Shown here: piece by piece, positions 1-8,262 of the stretch
Layout of the letters: every line of letters begins with the position of its first letter
Numbering within the stretch: position 1 is the first letter of the stretch
Program-made: the position numbers and the translations under genes
Origin: an uncultured Verrucomicrobiota bacterium
GTDB lineage: Bacteria; Verrucomicrobiota; Verrucomicrobiia; Limisphaerales; UBA1412
Assembly (NCBI GenBank): GCA_944389455.1
Contig: CALXMK010000002.1
Coordinates: 1 to 64,000, forward strand
Length of the DNA: 64,000 bases
Direction of reading: 5' to 3'
Notes under the pieces: model-generated
The model's input: only the letters and a program-made list of their open reading frames with translations
Database searches by the model: none
What the model was told of the DNA's origin: nothing

Positions 1-23
1 GGTCGTTGCCGGGGTTTTTCTTT

Positions 24-68
24 AAGAAGCGATGAAGTCTCTGTTACTCCATCGCTTCTTCTTTTTTT
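24..68 (+). terminator. Intrinsic terminator of a gene left of the window
   Basis: A perfect 11-bp inverted repeat (24-34 with 50-60, arm AAGAAGCGATG) encloses a 15-base loop and is followed by a T-rich run at 62-68. This is the normal form of a rho-independent terminator on the plus strand. The gene it would end lies outside the window. Confidence 0.8.
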
Positions 69-547
69 CTCCACTCATCCCACTCTATCTACTTCTTTCC
101 TTCCCTTTAGAAATTTTGTGCAAGATGTGCGCTGGTTTATCTATTCGCTATAGAGTTAACAGAGAATTGAATTTTATTTTGGCTAGAGCAATTGTTTGCT
201 GGAAATATAGGGTTCTATCTGTCTGTTTGAATTTAGCCTGGATGAAACTGCAGCCACCACTCTGAAATTGATGAAGAAAGAGTCTACATCAAAGAATATC
301 GATGCGATAACAGAAAATTATTTGCCAAATCCTGCACTCTTTCTTCTCTATGATTTCTTCAATCGAGCAATGAAAACTGATTGAGAAAAGCATGGAGTTA
401 AACCAAAATCTGTTCTCTCTTTTAGAGAATAAGGAGAGGATTGATTAGAAGTAGATTGTAATTTTTGCTAATTTTGTAAATTTGATTTCTAGAAATGAGA
501 AATAAATTTTTATTTTTGAGGATTCTATCGTTTTAATCTCTAAACAA
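69..547. other. Intergenic stretch without a complete gene
   Basis: About 480 bases between the terminator at 24-68 and the end of the minus-strand hydrolase gene. No ORF here has both a sensible start and a recognisable product. The one notable element is an open frame at 211-384 described separately. A 77-codon ORF starting at 32 begins inside the terminator hairpin and looks spurious. Confidence 0.6.
211..384 (+). pseudogene. Possible C-terminal gene remnant
   Basis: From just after a TAG at 208-210, one plus-strand frame stays open for 57 codons to a TGA at 382-384. The composition looks like real protein and its last third reads NYLPNPALFLLYDFFNRAMK. The first ATG is about 20 codons in and has no ribosome-binding site. 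This could be the tail of a decayed gene or a chance open frame. I do not recognise the family. Confidence 0.2.
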
Positions 548-1342
548 TTATGAAATTTCTACCCAGAGGCCATCCCATGCTAGCTGAACAGTGGGATGAT
601 GCTGTGATATTTGAGCTTGATGTACATGGTGGTTATATTCATGGGTAAGGTGTGTAAGATATGTTTGTTTGGCTCTGATGCGATCTGCCGCAACAAGCGC
701 TTCATCCAGATTCATGTGAGTTGGGTGGGGGCGTAGCCGCAATCCATCTAGCACCGCTACTTCTACTTCCCGAACCTCTTCAAAAACTTGATCTGAGATG
801 TATTTACAGTCTGTAAGGTAGGCGAGTTTTTTGATTCCATTCTGAATAAAAAGGTATCCACAGGATGTGATATAGATATGATCGAGTAATTGTGGACGAA
901 TGGTTAGATCTCCAATCTGAAATTCTGAGTTTACGATATGAGGTTCCGGTACAAAGTATCCTGCGGGATGCGGTCCTTCTCGGAAAGCGTAGAAAAATAT
1001 TTTACGCAGGAGATCCATCGATTCTTGGATGGCATAAACAGGCAATGTTTTACTGGGGCGCAGATCGCAAAAACGACGACAGTCATCCATTCCCATAATA
1101 TGATCAGCATGAGCGTGAGTAATAAGGACTGCATCAAGCCAGCGAATTTTTTCTCGAAGCATTTGAAGCCTGAATTCAGGACCAGTATCTACCACTAGAG
1201 AAGTTTGGTCTGTATGAATATAGATAGAGGGTCTCAGGCGATTATTTTTGGGGTCGTTTAAAAAATCATCAGGATAATCAACTCCGATGAGTGGAACTCC
1301 TTGAGAGGTTCCAGTTCCCAGAAAACAGAATTTAAAGCTCAT
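548..1342 (-). CDS. MBL-fold metal-dependent hydrolase (PhnP-like)
   Basis: A 264-residue protein of the metallo-beta-lactamase superfamily. The first strand and glycine-rich turn (FLGTGTSQGVP) match the PhnP / phosphoribosyl cyclic phosphodiesterase-like branch. The metal-binding HAHADH is at residues 76-81, an Asp in LTDCKY follows, and a late His (LTHEYNHH) completes the usual two-metal site. Members cleave phosphodiester or related bonds in the cytoplasm. The true substrate cannot be told, because there are no phn genes here to support a phosphonate role. It is divergent from recN across a 362-base gap. The length is normal for the family. Confidence 0.8.
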   Translation of the reverse strand: MSFKFCFLGTGTSQGVPLIGVDYPDDFLNDPKNNRLRPSIYIHTDQTSLVVDTGPEFRLQMLREKIRWLDAVLITHAHADHIMGMDDCRRFCDLRPSKTLPVYAIQESMDLLRKIFFYAFREGPHPAGYFVPEPHIVNSEFQIGDLTIRPQLLDHIYITSCGYLFIQNGIKKLAYLTDCKYISDQVFEEVREVEVAVLDGLRLRPHPTHMNLDEALVAADRIRAKQTYLTHLTHEYNHHVHQAQISQHHPTVQLAWDGLWVEIS

Positions 1343-1704
1343 TGTATTAGATCAGAAGAATTGTTGTATCTGTCACTGAATGAAGAGCTCAGAGCGGAGT
1401 ATATCTACACTGCTTCAGATATCAAAAAGAGAGCATTGTCCGATCTGCAGATCGCTCTTTGAGATTATGCTCCCAGAAAGAGAAATTGTGAATCAAAAAT
1501 ATTTATTTGCCTATATTCAGGAATTGCCTGTGATTTCTTTTTAACTTCGGAATATACCTTAATTGAACTTGAACTTGAAATAAGATTGGGTAATGATAGT
1601 CGAAGATAGCCGCAGGAGAGCGGGAGTTTATCTCAAAATAAATTTATTGTGACCGAATAGGTTTTGGGCAAGCTGAATTCAGATCCGGAAAGGTTCACAG
1701 GAAG
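1343..1704. other. Divergent intergenic region, hydrolase / recN
   Basis: A 362-base gap that must hold the promoters for both flanking genes. I find no convincing -35/-10 pair and no ORF worth calling. Around 1562-1580 a TTGAAC-type hexamer is repeated almost in tandem (GAACTTGAACTTGAA), about 125 bases before recN. A weak imperfect hairpin lies near 1418-1460. Confidence 0.5.
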
Positions 1705-3435
1705 ATGCTGACTTATCTGAGAATAAAAAATTTGGCTCTGGTTGAAGAGATTTCTCTCGAACCAGAAAGTGGTTGCACAATGATTACTGGGGAAACAGGT
1801 GCAGGTAAGTCTATCCTGTTGGGAGCAATGGGATTGGCTCTTGGACTTCGAGGGGATAAGAGTTTAATTCGGACAGGGACGGAGCAGGCAACGGTTGAGG
1901 CTGTTTTTGATTTGAGTCGTATGGATAGAGTGCCGATAGAGCACTTCTTAGATGAGAAAGGAGTTGAGCCGTGTGAGGAAAATGAATTGAGGATTCGTCG
2001 AACATTAGGCGTTTCGGGAAATAATCGCCAATTTATTAATGGAACTTCGGTGCCGGTATCTGTTTTGGCGACATTGGGTGACATGTTAGTGGATATTCAC
2101 GGTCCGCATGATCATCAATCTCTCTTATATCCGGCACGACAACTGGCGATTTTAAATTATTTTGGCTGTGCTTATTCCGCTGGAATAAGGGGGGGATATT
2201 CGGAGACATTGAAAGAGTATTCGGAAATTTATGGCCGACTTAAAGAACTCGAAAAGAGACGCCATAATTTGGTGACAGATGAACAATCGTACCGTCAGCA
2301 GCTGGATATGCTGAAGTATCAGGTTAAAGAGATTGAGTCGGCAGTATTGAATGAAGAGACTGATTCTAATTTGGAGGAGAGATATACTCGGGCGGAACAC
2401 GCAGTCGATATTTTGCGTTTAGTTCAAGAAGGGTTTGGAATTTTAGCGGATGATGAGAACTCAATTTTGACTCAGTGTGCGGCTTTACGCCGGATTTTGC
2501 GTGAAGCGAGTAGATTGGATCATTCCGGACTGGAGCCTATTTTGGTTCAATTAGATCGAGTAAATGAAAATTTAAGAGAGATTTCAGTTTTATTCTCTCA
2601 TTACATGGAAAATGTGGAGATTGATCCGGAAGAGTTTCAAGAGATGGAGGAGAGATTAAATCGGATAAATGGATTAAAAAGGAAATATGGCCGCACTGTT
2701 CAGGAAATCATCCGTTTTGGAGTGGAGGCCGAAGAGAGACTCCGTCAATTGGAAGGTAGAGATGTGGAGTTGAGTATTCTAAATGATGAGATCAGCAGAT
2801 TATGGGAAGAATTAAAGCGGAAGGGGAAGATCTTAACTGAACAAAGAAGAGAGCTGATCCCTATTCTGGAAAAGAAGGTTTGCTCACACTTGCGGGAATT
2901 AGGATTTAACAGAGGGTATTTTAAGATTGAGTCAGAACCGCTACCCTTGAAAGAGGGAGAATTCATTGGTTCTTTTTCGGAAGGGTTGGAGCGAGTGGAA
3001 TTTCTTTTTGGTCCTAATCCAGGAGATCTACCCAAGCCTTTGAAATCGATCGCTTCTTCGGGAGAGATGGCGAGAGTTATGTTGGCGCTCAAAACGGTGT
3101 TAGCTGAAGCGGATAGAGTGCCGGTGCTGCTTTTTGATGAAGTAGATGCGAATGTGGGAGGGGAAACTGCGCTTGCGGTTGGACGAATGATACGTGAGAT
3201 AGGAGCTAAAAGACAGGTTTTCTGTATAACTCATTTGGCTCCTGTGGCTGCCAGCGGAGATCATCAGCTTTGTGTTGTGAAGGAGGTTAAGAACGATCAA
3301 ACTCATGTTCATGTAGAATCTCTGAATGAGGAAGAACGCGTGATTGAGTTAGCCAGGATGCTGGGAGGACAGATGGAAGAATCGCGAAAATATGCGGCGA
3401 CATTGTTGAAGAAATGCAGAGAAGAAAAACAATAG
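1705..3435 (+). CDS. recN: DNA repair protein RecN
   Basis: SMC-like ATPase of 576 residues that acts early in double-strand-break repair. Walker A GETGAGKS is at residues 29-36. A long charged coiled-coil middle follows from about 160 to 400. The C-terminal ATPase half carries the signature SSGEMAR near 452 and Walker B LLFDEVD near 475, followed by a THLAPVA-type His loop. The length is slightly above the usual 550-560. The ATG is preceded by AGGAAG at very short spacing. It is followed 28 bases later by the RdgB-type gene, so the two are probably co-transcribed. Confidence 0.95.
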   Translation: MLTYLRIKNLALVEEISLEPESGCTMITGETGAGKSILLGAMGLALGLRGDKSLIRTGTEQATVEAVFDLSRMDRVPIEHFLDEKGVEPCEENELRIRRTLGVSGNNRQFINGTSVPVSVLATLGDMLVDIHGPHDHQSLLYPARQLAILNYFGCAYSAGIRGGYSETLKEYSEIYGRLKELEKRRHNLVTDEQSYRQQLDMLKYQVKEIESAVLNEETDSNLEERYTRAEHAVDILRLVQEGFGILADDENSILTQCAALRRILREASRLDHSGLEPILVQLDRVNENLREISVLFSHYMENVEIDPEEFQEMEERLNRINGLKRKYGRTVQEIIRFGVEAEERLRQLEGRDVELSILNDEISRLWEELKRKGKILTEQRRELIPILEKKVCSHLRELGFNRGYFKIESEPLPLKEGEFIGSFSEGLERVEFLFGPNPGDLPKPLKSIASSGEMARVMLALKTVLAEADRVPVLLFDEVDANVGGETALAVGRMIREIGAKRQVFCITHLAPVAASGDHQLCVVKEVKNDQTHVHVESLNEEERVIELARMLGGQMEESRKYAATLLKKCREEKQ

Positions 3436-3463
3436 GTAAATTCTTGAGAGAGGATTTTCAGAA

Positions 3464-4195
3464 ATGAGTAAAAGTTTTAAAGAAATGAGAGAATCGGTTA
3501 TTTTGATGGCTACTCATAATCGCCATAAGGTTGATGAGGTTAAAAAAGTTCTAAGTATGACTGCCAAAGGTGCAGGCAAGAATTATACAGTTGTTTCATT
3601 AGAGATCATTCCGCAGAAGATTCATTTGAAAGAGAATGGAGTTAGTTTTCGCGAAAATGCTCTTTCCAAAAATATTTCTTTATTCCAATGGCTTTATACC
3701 GAAGGAATAGAAAGCCTTGAGAAGATCTTTTCAGGGGGAAAGGGATGGATTTTATCCGATGATTCTGGATTAGAAGTAGATGTTCTGAATGGAGCTCCGG
3801 GAATCTATTCGGCAAGATATGCTGCAAAATCAAATTCTCAGGGGAATGCTCCAGATGAGGAAAATAATAGAAAACTGCTGGAAGAGTTGGTAAATATAAC
3901 TACACTGGAGAGCAGAAGGGGACAGTTTCGTTGTTTATTGGCATTAACTCCGATTGAAATAGAGGCTGATCAGAGCGATTTATTGGAGAAAACAGAGTTT
4001 TTTGAGGGAATTTGCCGAGGACATATAGCTTGTCAACCGGAAGGAGAAAATGGTTTTGGATATGATCCTCTTTTTATTCCAGAGGGATACAACAAATCTT
4101 TTGCTGTATTGGGTGAGAATATTAAGAACAAGATTAGTCATCGCTCTCGTGCCTTGGAGGAATTGGCTGATTTTCTTAAGAGATCAGAGAGATAG
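3464..4195 (+). CDS. rdgB: RdgB/HAM1 family non-canonical purine NTP pyrophosphatase
   Basis: House-cleaning enzyme that hydrolyses dITP, ITP and XTP to monophosphates. The family motifs are in order: ATHNRHK near residue 16, SDDSGLEV near 98, GFGYDPLF near 197 and SHRSRALEEL near 225. At 243 residues it is longer than the usual ~200, mainly through a longer N-terminus and an insert around residues 125-170. An internal ATG at residue 8 (MRESVILM) would give a more typical start, but the first ATG has GAGAGG upstream. It sits between recN and folE2 with short gaps, a probable operon. Confidence 0.9.
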   Translation: MSKSFKEMRESVILMATHNRHKVDEVKKVLSMTAKGAGKNYTVVSLEIIPQKIHLKENGVSFRENALSKNISLFQWLYTEGIESLEKIFSGGKGWILSDDSGLEVDVLNGAPGIYSARYAAKSNSQGNAPDEENNRKLLEELVNITTLESRRGQFRCLLALTPIEIEADQSDLLEKTEFFEGICRGHIACQPEGENGFGYDPLFIPEGYNKSFAVLGENIKNKISHRSRALEELADFLKRSER

Positions 4196-4221
4196 AAAAT
4201 TAAGAGAAAATATTGAGCTGT

Positions 4222-4998
4222 ATGTCAAATCTTTGCGATAAGCAAAATGAACCAGATAATCGTCAAATAGATATCGATAAGGTTGGAGTAAAAGGTGTGA
4301 AGTATCCCTTAGTTGTATTGGATAAAAATAATGGAATACAGAATACAGTTGCAGAGCTGGGACTTTTTGTTGATTTGCCTCGGCATTATCGAGGAACTCA
4401 TATGAGCCGCTTCTTAGAGGTGTTGAATGACGAGGGAAATGTATTTCATATAGATTCTATTCCACGGCTTTTGAGCGCAATTCGTAAGCGGCTTAATGCC
4501 AGGACAGCGCATTTGGAGGTAACTTTCCCCTACTTTATTAAAAAAATTGCACCCGTCAGCGGAAGAGCAGGGTTGATGGATTATGAAATTCGCTTTGATG
4601 CGACTCAGAGTGAGAGAAAGATAGATATTATTATGTGGATTACTGCATGGGTAACGACTCTATGTCCTTGCTCCAAAGCAATTAGCCGATATGGAGCCCA
4701 TAATCAGAGAGGTAAAGTGACTGTTTCATTACGGTCTTCTCCACAGGTATGGTTTGAAGAGGTAATAGAAATTATTGAACAAAGCGCCAGTGGATCTCTT
4801 TACAGTTTACTGAAAAGAGAAGATGAGAAATATGTGACAGAGTATTCTTATGAGCATCCCGCTTTTGTGGAGGATGTGGCAAGGAATGTAGCAGTCAAGC
4901 TCAATGAGTTTTCAAACATAGCCTGGTATAAGGTAGAGGTAGAAAATGCCGAAAGTATTCATCATCACAATGTATATGCCTGCATAGAGAAGAAATAG
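4222..4998 (+). CDS. folE2: GTP cyclohydrolase IB (FolE2)
   Basis: Type IB GTP cyclohydrolase, which converts GTP to dihydroneopterin triphosphate for folate and for the 7-deazaguanine (queuosine) route. The diagnostic stretch TLCPCSKAIS followed by GAHNQRG is present and holds the metal/active-site cysteine. I chose the ATG at 4222 (258 residues). A TTG at 4213 in the same frame has a slightly better-placed AAGAGA and would add three residues. The gene converges on apbE with only 12 bases between. It probably feeds QueD, encoded 1.1 kb away on the other strand. Confidence 0.92.
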   Translation: MSNLCDKQNEPDNRQIDIDKVGVKGVKYPLVVLDKNNGIQNTVAELGLFVDLPRHYRGTHMSRFLEVLNDEGNVFHIDSIPRLLSAIRKRLNARTAHLEVTFPYFIKKIAPVSGRAGLMDYEIRFDATQSERKIDIIMWITAWVTTLCPCSKAISRYGAHNQRGKVTVSLRSSPQVWFEEVIEIIEQSASGSLYSLLKREDEKYVTEYSYEHPAFVEDVARNVAVKLNEFSNIAWYKVEVENAESIHHHNVYACIEKK

Positions 4999-5010
4999 TC
5001 AATATTTTCT

Positions 5011-6114
5011 CTAGTCGGATAGTGCTACTGGAAAGTTTGAAGTGGTTAAAATCTGTTTTTTGTTGTCGGAATCTATGTAGATCAGACGAAGTTTCGCATC
5101 GTGTTTTTTCAGAAATTGAATTGCTTCTTCTGGTTCTAAAATACAGGCTAAAGTAGCTAAAGCGTCACTGTATGCGGCTTGAGAATGAATAACAGTGGCT
5201 CCAGATCGCCGGGTTAATCCCAATCCGGTTTCTATATCAATAATATGAGAGTATCGTTTGCCTTCGATTTCAACAAATTGATTAACATCGCCACTGGTAG
5301 AAATGGCAGCATCGGTTAAATAGATGATATAATTACCGACTTCTTCCGGAGATTGGGAAAAAGTCTCAATCTGAATTTTCCAACCCGGTTCTCCCGGAGG
5401 AGCTCCTATGACACGAATGTCCCCGCTGGCTGCAATAAAGGCATTTTCCACCCCGTGTTGACGGAGCAGTTCTATGGCTTTATCTGCGGCGAATCCTTTT
5501 CCAATTCCTCCTAAATCCAAACGAATTCCACTGCAGTTAAGAGTACCAGTTTGATGTTTGACGTCTAGTGTCAAATGTTCCCATCCGCTGAGAGATTGGG
5601 CGTGAAGAAGCTCTTCCTTAGTAGGAAGAATACCTGTTTTGCGGGTTTTCCTCCAAAGTTGGGTGAGATTGCCAATCGTTGCGTCAAAAGCTCCATTGCT
5701 GTCTTTAGCCAATTTTTGGGCAAGAGAAAGAACCTCAAAGAGATCATCGCTGAGAGGAACCGGAGTGCCGGCCGGAGAGTTCATAAAATGACTGAGTTCA
5801 CTTTCATCCGTGTAATCGCTCATTACACTGTTGAGTTCATCGATGCGGTTGAAAAGAGCAGAGGCTGCATTATCGGCAAGTTCCTGACTTTCATGGTATA
5901 TGATGAGCCGATAGATCATTCCCATGTGCGGTTCAGCATAATGGAAAGGGAAAAGTGATTTTTTTGCCTCCGTTGATAGAATTGAAGAAGAATCTAGCGG
6001 AGAGTAATGGTGGCAAGAAGAGAGGAAAGCTGGCAAGGAGAGTAAAAACGATAAAAAGAGAGAACTTCTCCGGTAAAAATAAGAGCGAAATAAATTAAAA
6101 ATAGATGAATTCAT
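5011..6114 (-). CDS. apbE: FAD:protein FMN transferase (ApbE-like lipoprotein)
   Basis: Transfers FMN from FAD to Thr/Ser of periplasmic flavoproteins such as RnfG or NqrB/C. The N-terminus is a long hydrophobic signal ending in a lipobox-like LPAFLSSC, so the mature protein is probably membrane-anchored outside the inner membrane. Core motifs include GGIGKGFAADKAIELL, SGDIRVIG (usually GGD) and the C-terminal AISTSGDVNQF and SHIIDIETG. No rnf or nqr target genes lie in the window. It is the last gene of the fmdB-LuxC-queD-apbE run, 23 bases after queD. Confidence 0.9.
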   Translation of the reverse strand: MNSSIFNLFRSYFYRRSSLFLSFLLSLPAFLSSCHHYSPLDSSSILSTEAKKSLFPFHYAEPHMGMIYRLIIYHESQELADNAASALFNRIDELNSVMSDYTDESELSHFMNSPAGTPVPLSDDLFEVLSLAQKLAKDSNGAFDATIGNLTQLWRKTRKTGILPTKEELLHAQSLSGWEHLTLDVKHQTGTLNCSGIRLDLGGIGKGFAADKAIELLRQHGVENAFIAASGDIRVIGAPPGEPGWKIQIETFSQSPEEVGNYIIYLTDAAISTSGDVNQFVEIEGKRYSHIIDIETGLGLTRRSGATVIHSQAAYSDALATLACILEPEEAIQFLKKHDAKLRLIYIDSDNKKQILTTSNFPVALSD

Positions 6115-6137
6115 TCAAAATATAGCAAGAGTTGATT

Positions 6138-6494
6138 TCATCCCTTGTATGAGCATTGTGAAGTGGCTGTTTCCCAGATTATAATTTCATCTAAGAGTGG
6201 AAGTTGCGGTTTGATACGATCCCATATCCAGTGGGCGATTATTTCACTAGTTGGGTTTTCTAGACCATGAATTTTATTCAGACAGCTGTGGTCGAGAATC
6301 TCAAGTAATGGAGAGATAGTTTTTTTAATTTCAGAGAAATCCATAACCCAACCTTTTTCTTCATCAAGTTCTCCTTGCAGAATGATTTCAAGCCGATAAC
6401 TGTGCCCATGAAGTTGTCCGCATTTGTGGCCGGGAGGAACATGTGGAAGATAGTGGGCGGCTTCAAAAGTGAAAATTTTGCTTATTCTATACAT
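6138..6494 (-). CDS. queD: 6-carboxytetrahydropterin synthase QueD
   Basis: Small T-fold enzyme (118 residues) of the queuosine precursor pathway. It makes 6-carboxytetrahydropterin from dihydroneopterin triphosphate. Zinc ligands are His14, His29 and His31 (AAH and HGHSY). The catalytic Cys25 lies in KCGQLHGH, and the late DHS and WETATS motifs are present. The start codon overlaps the last codons of the LuxC-like gene by 8 bases, so the two are translationally coupled. FolE2, which makes its substrate, is encoded nearby on the other strand. queC, queE and queF are not in the window. Confidence 0.92.
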   Translation of the reverse strand: MYRISKIFTFEAAHYLPHVPPGHKCGQLHGHSYRLEIILQGELDEEKGWVMDFSEIKKTISPLLEILDHSCLNKIHGLENPTSEIIAHWIWDRIKPQLPLLDEIIIWETATSQCSYKG

Positions 6495-7878
6495 TGTTGT
6501 AAGATTTTTCCCAAAAAGATTTGTAACTTAATTCTTGTAGTCCAGGAACGCCTCCTTCTTTGTAAATACAAGGGCGGTGCATCATTCCGACTGAACATAT
6601 TCTGGGAACACCCCAGAATGCCAGTGTTCGAGCTGTAGAGGCCGCTTCTTCAGGGGTAACCGCAATTCCAACACTAGCAATTTGATCGCGATTAGGTTCA
6701 ATAATGTTGAGTAAGTCCTCCAGACTTGGAACAGGCTTTACAAAGACAAAACGATTAGCGATAGAGATAGAGAAGTTGGGTTCCATTTCATAGATGACAC
6801 TACAACCGGGGGATTCTGGAGATCCATCTTCAAAAACAAGGGTGTCAGAGTTAGTTTTGCCTCTGAGTTTATAAATTTCTCGTAAAGTATTAATTTGGTT
6901 AATGGTTTTTGATGAGTAGGGAGCGTGAGGGTATTCTACGTTTAAATCGGCTAGTTCATCTAATAACTTTTCAGCGAATACAGCAGCTGTATTTCCAGAG
7001 GTTTGTTGAATGAAAATATTATGGGGTGCTCCCGGATAGAATTGATCCCAGGCTGTAACATCTTGAGCTACATTGCGCGTGAGTTTTCCGAGTCCGTTTT
7101 GTGTAATGTAGTCGGCGCTAACCCAAACAAAGCCTAGGCTTCTCCCATATTGAGAGAGTGTATTGGGTTGGGGAATCCAAGTTCGGAAAAATTCACATTG
7201 CTTTTTAAGAGTATCAAGGTGGGGCTTGATTTTTTCTTCTTCAACAACCTCGATACAGGATGCAGCTTTGGGATCAATTTGATAGATAGAATGAGCGAAA
7301 AGCTTAGCTATTTCTAAAGATTGAGGTGAGCAGATAATCCATTGGCTGGTTTTAGCCAGAAGGCATTTGACCATGAATACAAGTAATTGAGAGGGAACCC
7401 TCCGTTGGTAGAGACTGCCGACTAAGCGAAAGCTAAAGTGATGACTGGAATGAGAGGGAACATCATCGCTTTGGAGATGGCGGAACCAACCGTCTAAGGC
7501 TTTTTCATGTCCCAATTCTATTTTTAAAAGGTGATAGATTCTTTCACGAGAAAGGGAGCGAAAAGTTTCTTCAAGCCCATGAGAGAGTATTTCACGAGAA
7601 AAAGGGATCTCTTTCTCACTTTTGCCTAAAAGTTCGCAGCGAAGAGGGAACATTTCATCACTCCAGATAGATATAAGATTTTCAATCAGAGAGACTTGCT
7701 GATCAATAGTGCGGTGGTGAAGGTAAAGTTCGGCGTTGCGCCTAAGAGTGTCGGCTGCATCTATGATAAAGTCGGAGGAGAAGTGAGTATCGGGAGGGGT
7801 ATCACAGAGAAAGTAATTGGGCCTTTGTTCGTATCGCATAGGAAGAGAACTGATAGGTTTTAATGGTGATGACAACAT
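6487..7878 (-). CDS. LuxC-like acyl-CoA reductase family protein, catalytic Cys apparently lost
   Basis: About 463 residues. The C-terminal half resembles the LuxC / acyl-CoA reductase family of the aldehyde dehydrogenase fold: AQDVTAWDQ, then APHNIFIQ, and near the end ARTLAFWGVPRI with EGGVPGL. In the family the DQ is followed two residues later by the catalytic Cys (DQxxCSSP). Here the aligned stretch is DQFYPGAP, with Pro in that place. The protein may be inactive or altered in function. The start is uncertain: TTG 7890, ATG 7878 (used here, touching a GGAGG) or ATG 7839. It overlaps fmdB and queD. The alignment is from memory. Confidence 0.6.
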   Translation of the reverse strand: MLSSPLKPISSLPMRYEQRPNYFLCDTPPDTHFSSDFIIDAADTLRRNAELYLHHRTIDQQVSLIENLISIWSDEMFPLRCELLGKSEKEIPFSREILSHGLEETFRSLSRERIYHLLKIELGHEKALDGWFRHLQSDDVPSHSSHHFSFRLVGSLYQRRVPSQLLVFMVKCLLAKTSQWIICSPQSLEIAKLFAHSIYQIDPKAASCIEVVEEEKIKPHLDTLKKQCEFFRTWIPQPNTLSQYGRSLGFVWVSADYITQNGLGKLTRNVAQDVTAWDQFYPGAPHNIFIQQTSGNTAAVFAEKLLDELADLNVEYPHAPYSSKTINQINTLREIYKLRGKTNSDTLVFEDGSPESPGCSVIYEMEPNFSISIANRFVFVKPVPSLEDLLNIIEPNRDQIASVGIAVTPEEAASTARTLAFWGVPRICSVGMMHRPCIYKEGGVPGLQELSYKSFWEKSYNNV

Positions 7879-8096
7879 CCTCCGCAACAACCGGAAGCTT
7901 TACGTTCAGGATTATGACAGATACTACTTCCACAAAAAGTGTTTGAAGATGAGGAAGATGAACTGAAAAGAGAAAGTTTTTTTTCTAAAGAGGAGGAATG
8001 GCAATGAGGACATTTAATGCCATCCCAGTTTTGACGTGGAACCAGAATCTCGGATTCTTTTCCACAAGATTTGCAGACAAATTCGTAAATAGGCAT
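7860..8096 (-). CDS. FmdB-type zinc ribbon protein
   Basis: Small protein of 78 residues with the typical FmdB start MPIYEFVCKSCGK. Two CxxC pairs (C8/C11 and C29/C32) make a zinc ribbon. A poly-serine stretch follows, and the tail is unusually rich in Cys and His (CCGGCCHHH). The family is thought to be regulatory or a metal-binding accessory, and its function is not firmly known. First gene of the minus-strand run with the LuxC-like protein, queD and apbE. Its end overlaps the start of the next gene. Confidence 0.82.
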   Translation of the reverse strand: MPIYEFVCKSCGKESEILVPRQNWDGIKCPHCHSSSLEKKLSLFSSSSSSSNTFCGSSICHNPERKASGCCGGCCHHH

Positions 8097-8170
8097 AAAG
8101 GCGATTCTATCTATTAGGGTGCGTTAGAGCACTTTCTTCTAAGATAATATGAAGAAAGGAGAATAACAAT

Positions 8171-8216
8171 GAGAAAATTCTCTTTCAATAAATCAATTCA
8201 TCATGATTCATTGATT
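8171..8216. promoter_or_regulatory. Two dyads just upstream of the metH promoter
   Basis: GAGAA-AA-TTCTC at 8171-8182 is a short dyad. At 8191-8216, arms AATCAAT and ATTGATT flank a central TCATGA palindrome, 26 bases in all. The second ends six bases before the -35 box of the predicted metH promoter. That position suits an operator or activator site. No known regulator motif is recognised. Confidence 0.35.
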
Positions 8217-8221
8217 AATTA

Positions 8222-8250
8222 TTGACCTTTTTGTTTTTTTTTGAGATAAT
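8222..8250 (+). promoter_or_regulatory. Predicted sigma-70 promoter of metH
   Basis: TTGACC at 8222-8227 and GATAAT at 8245-8250 are separated by exactly 17 bases; each matches consensus at five of six positions. The expected transcription start, near 8257, is only about six bases before the metH ATG at 8263. No Shine-Dalgarno sequence is present, so the message may be leaderless. Confidence 0.6.
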
Positions 8251-8262
8251 AATTACAAGTCT

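Noticed and set aside
32-265. 77-codon plus-strand ORF
   Set aside because: It begins inside the terminator hairpin at 24-68, lacks a ribosome-binding site and has no recognisable motif.
5575-5958. 127-codon plus-strand ORF
   Set aside because: It lies fully inside apbE on the opposite strand, and the apbE motifs there are clear.
8097-8262. Cobalamin or SAM riboswitch upstream of metH
   Set aside because: The gap is short, and the predicted transcription start is a few bases from the ATG. No B12-box or SAM-box pattern was seen.
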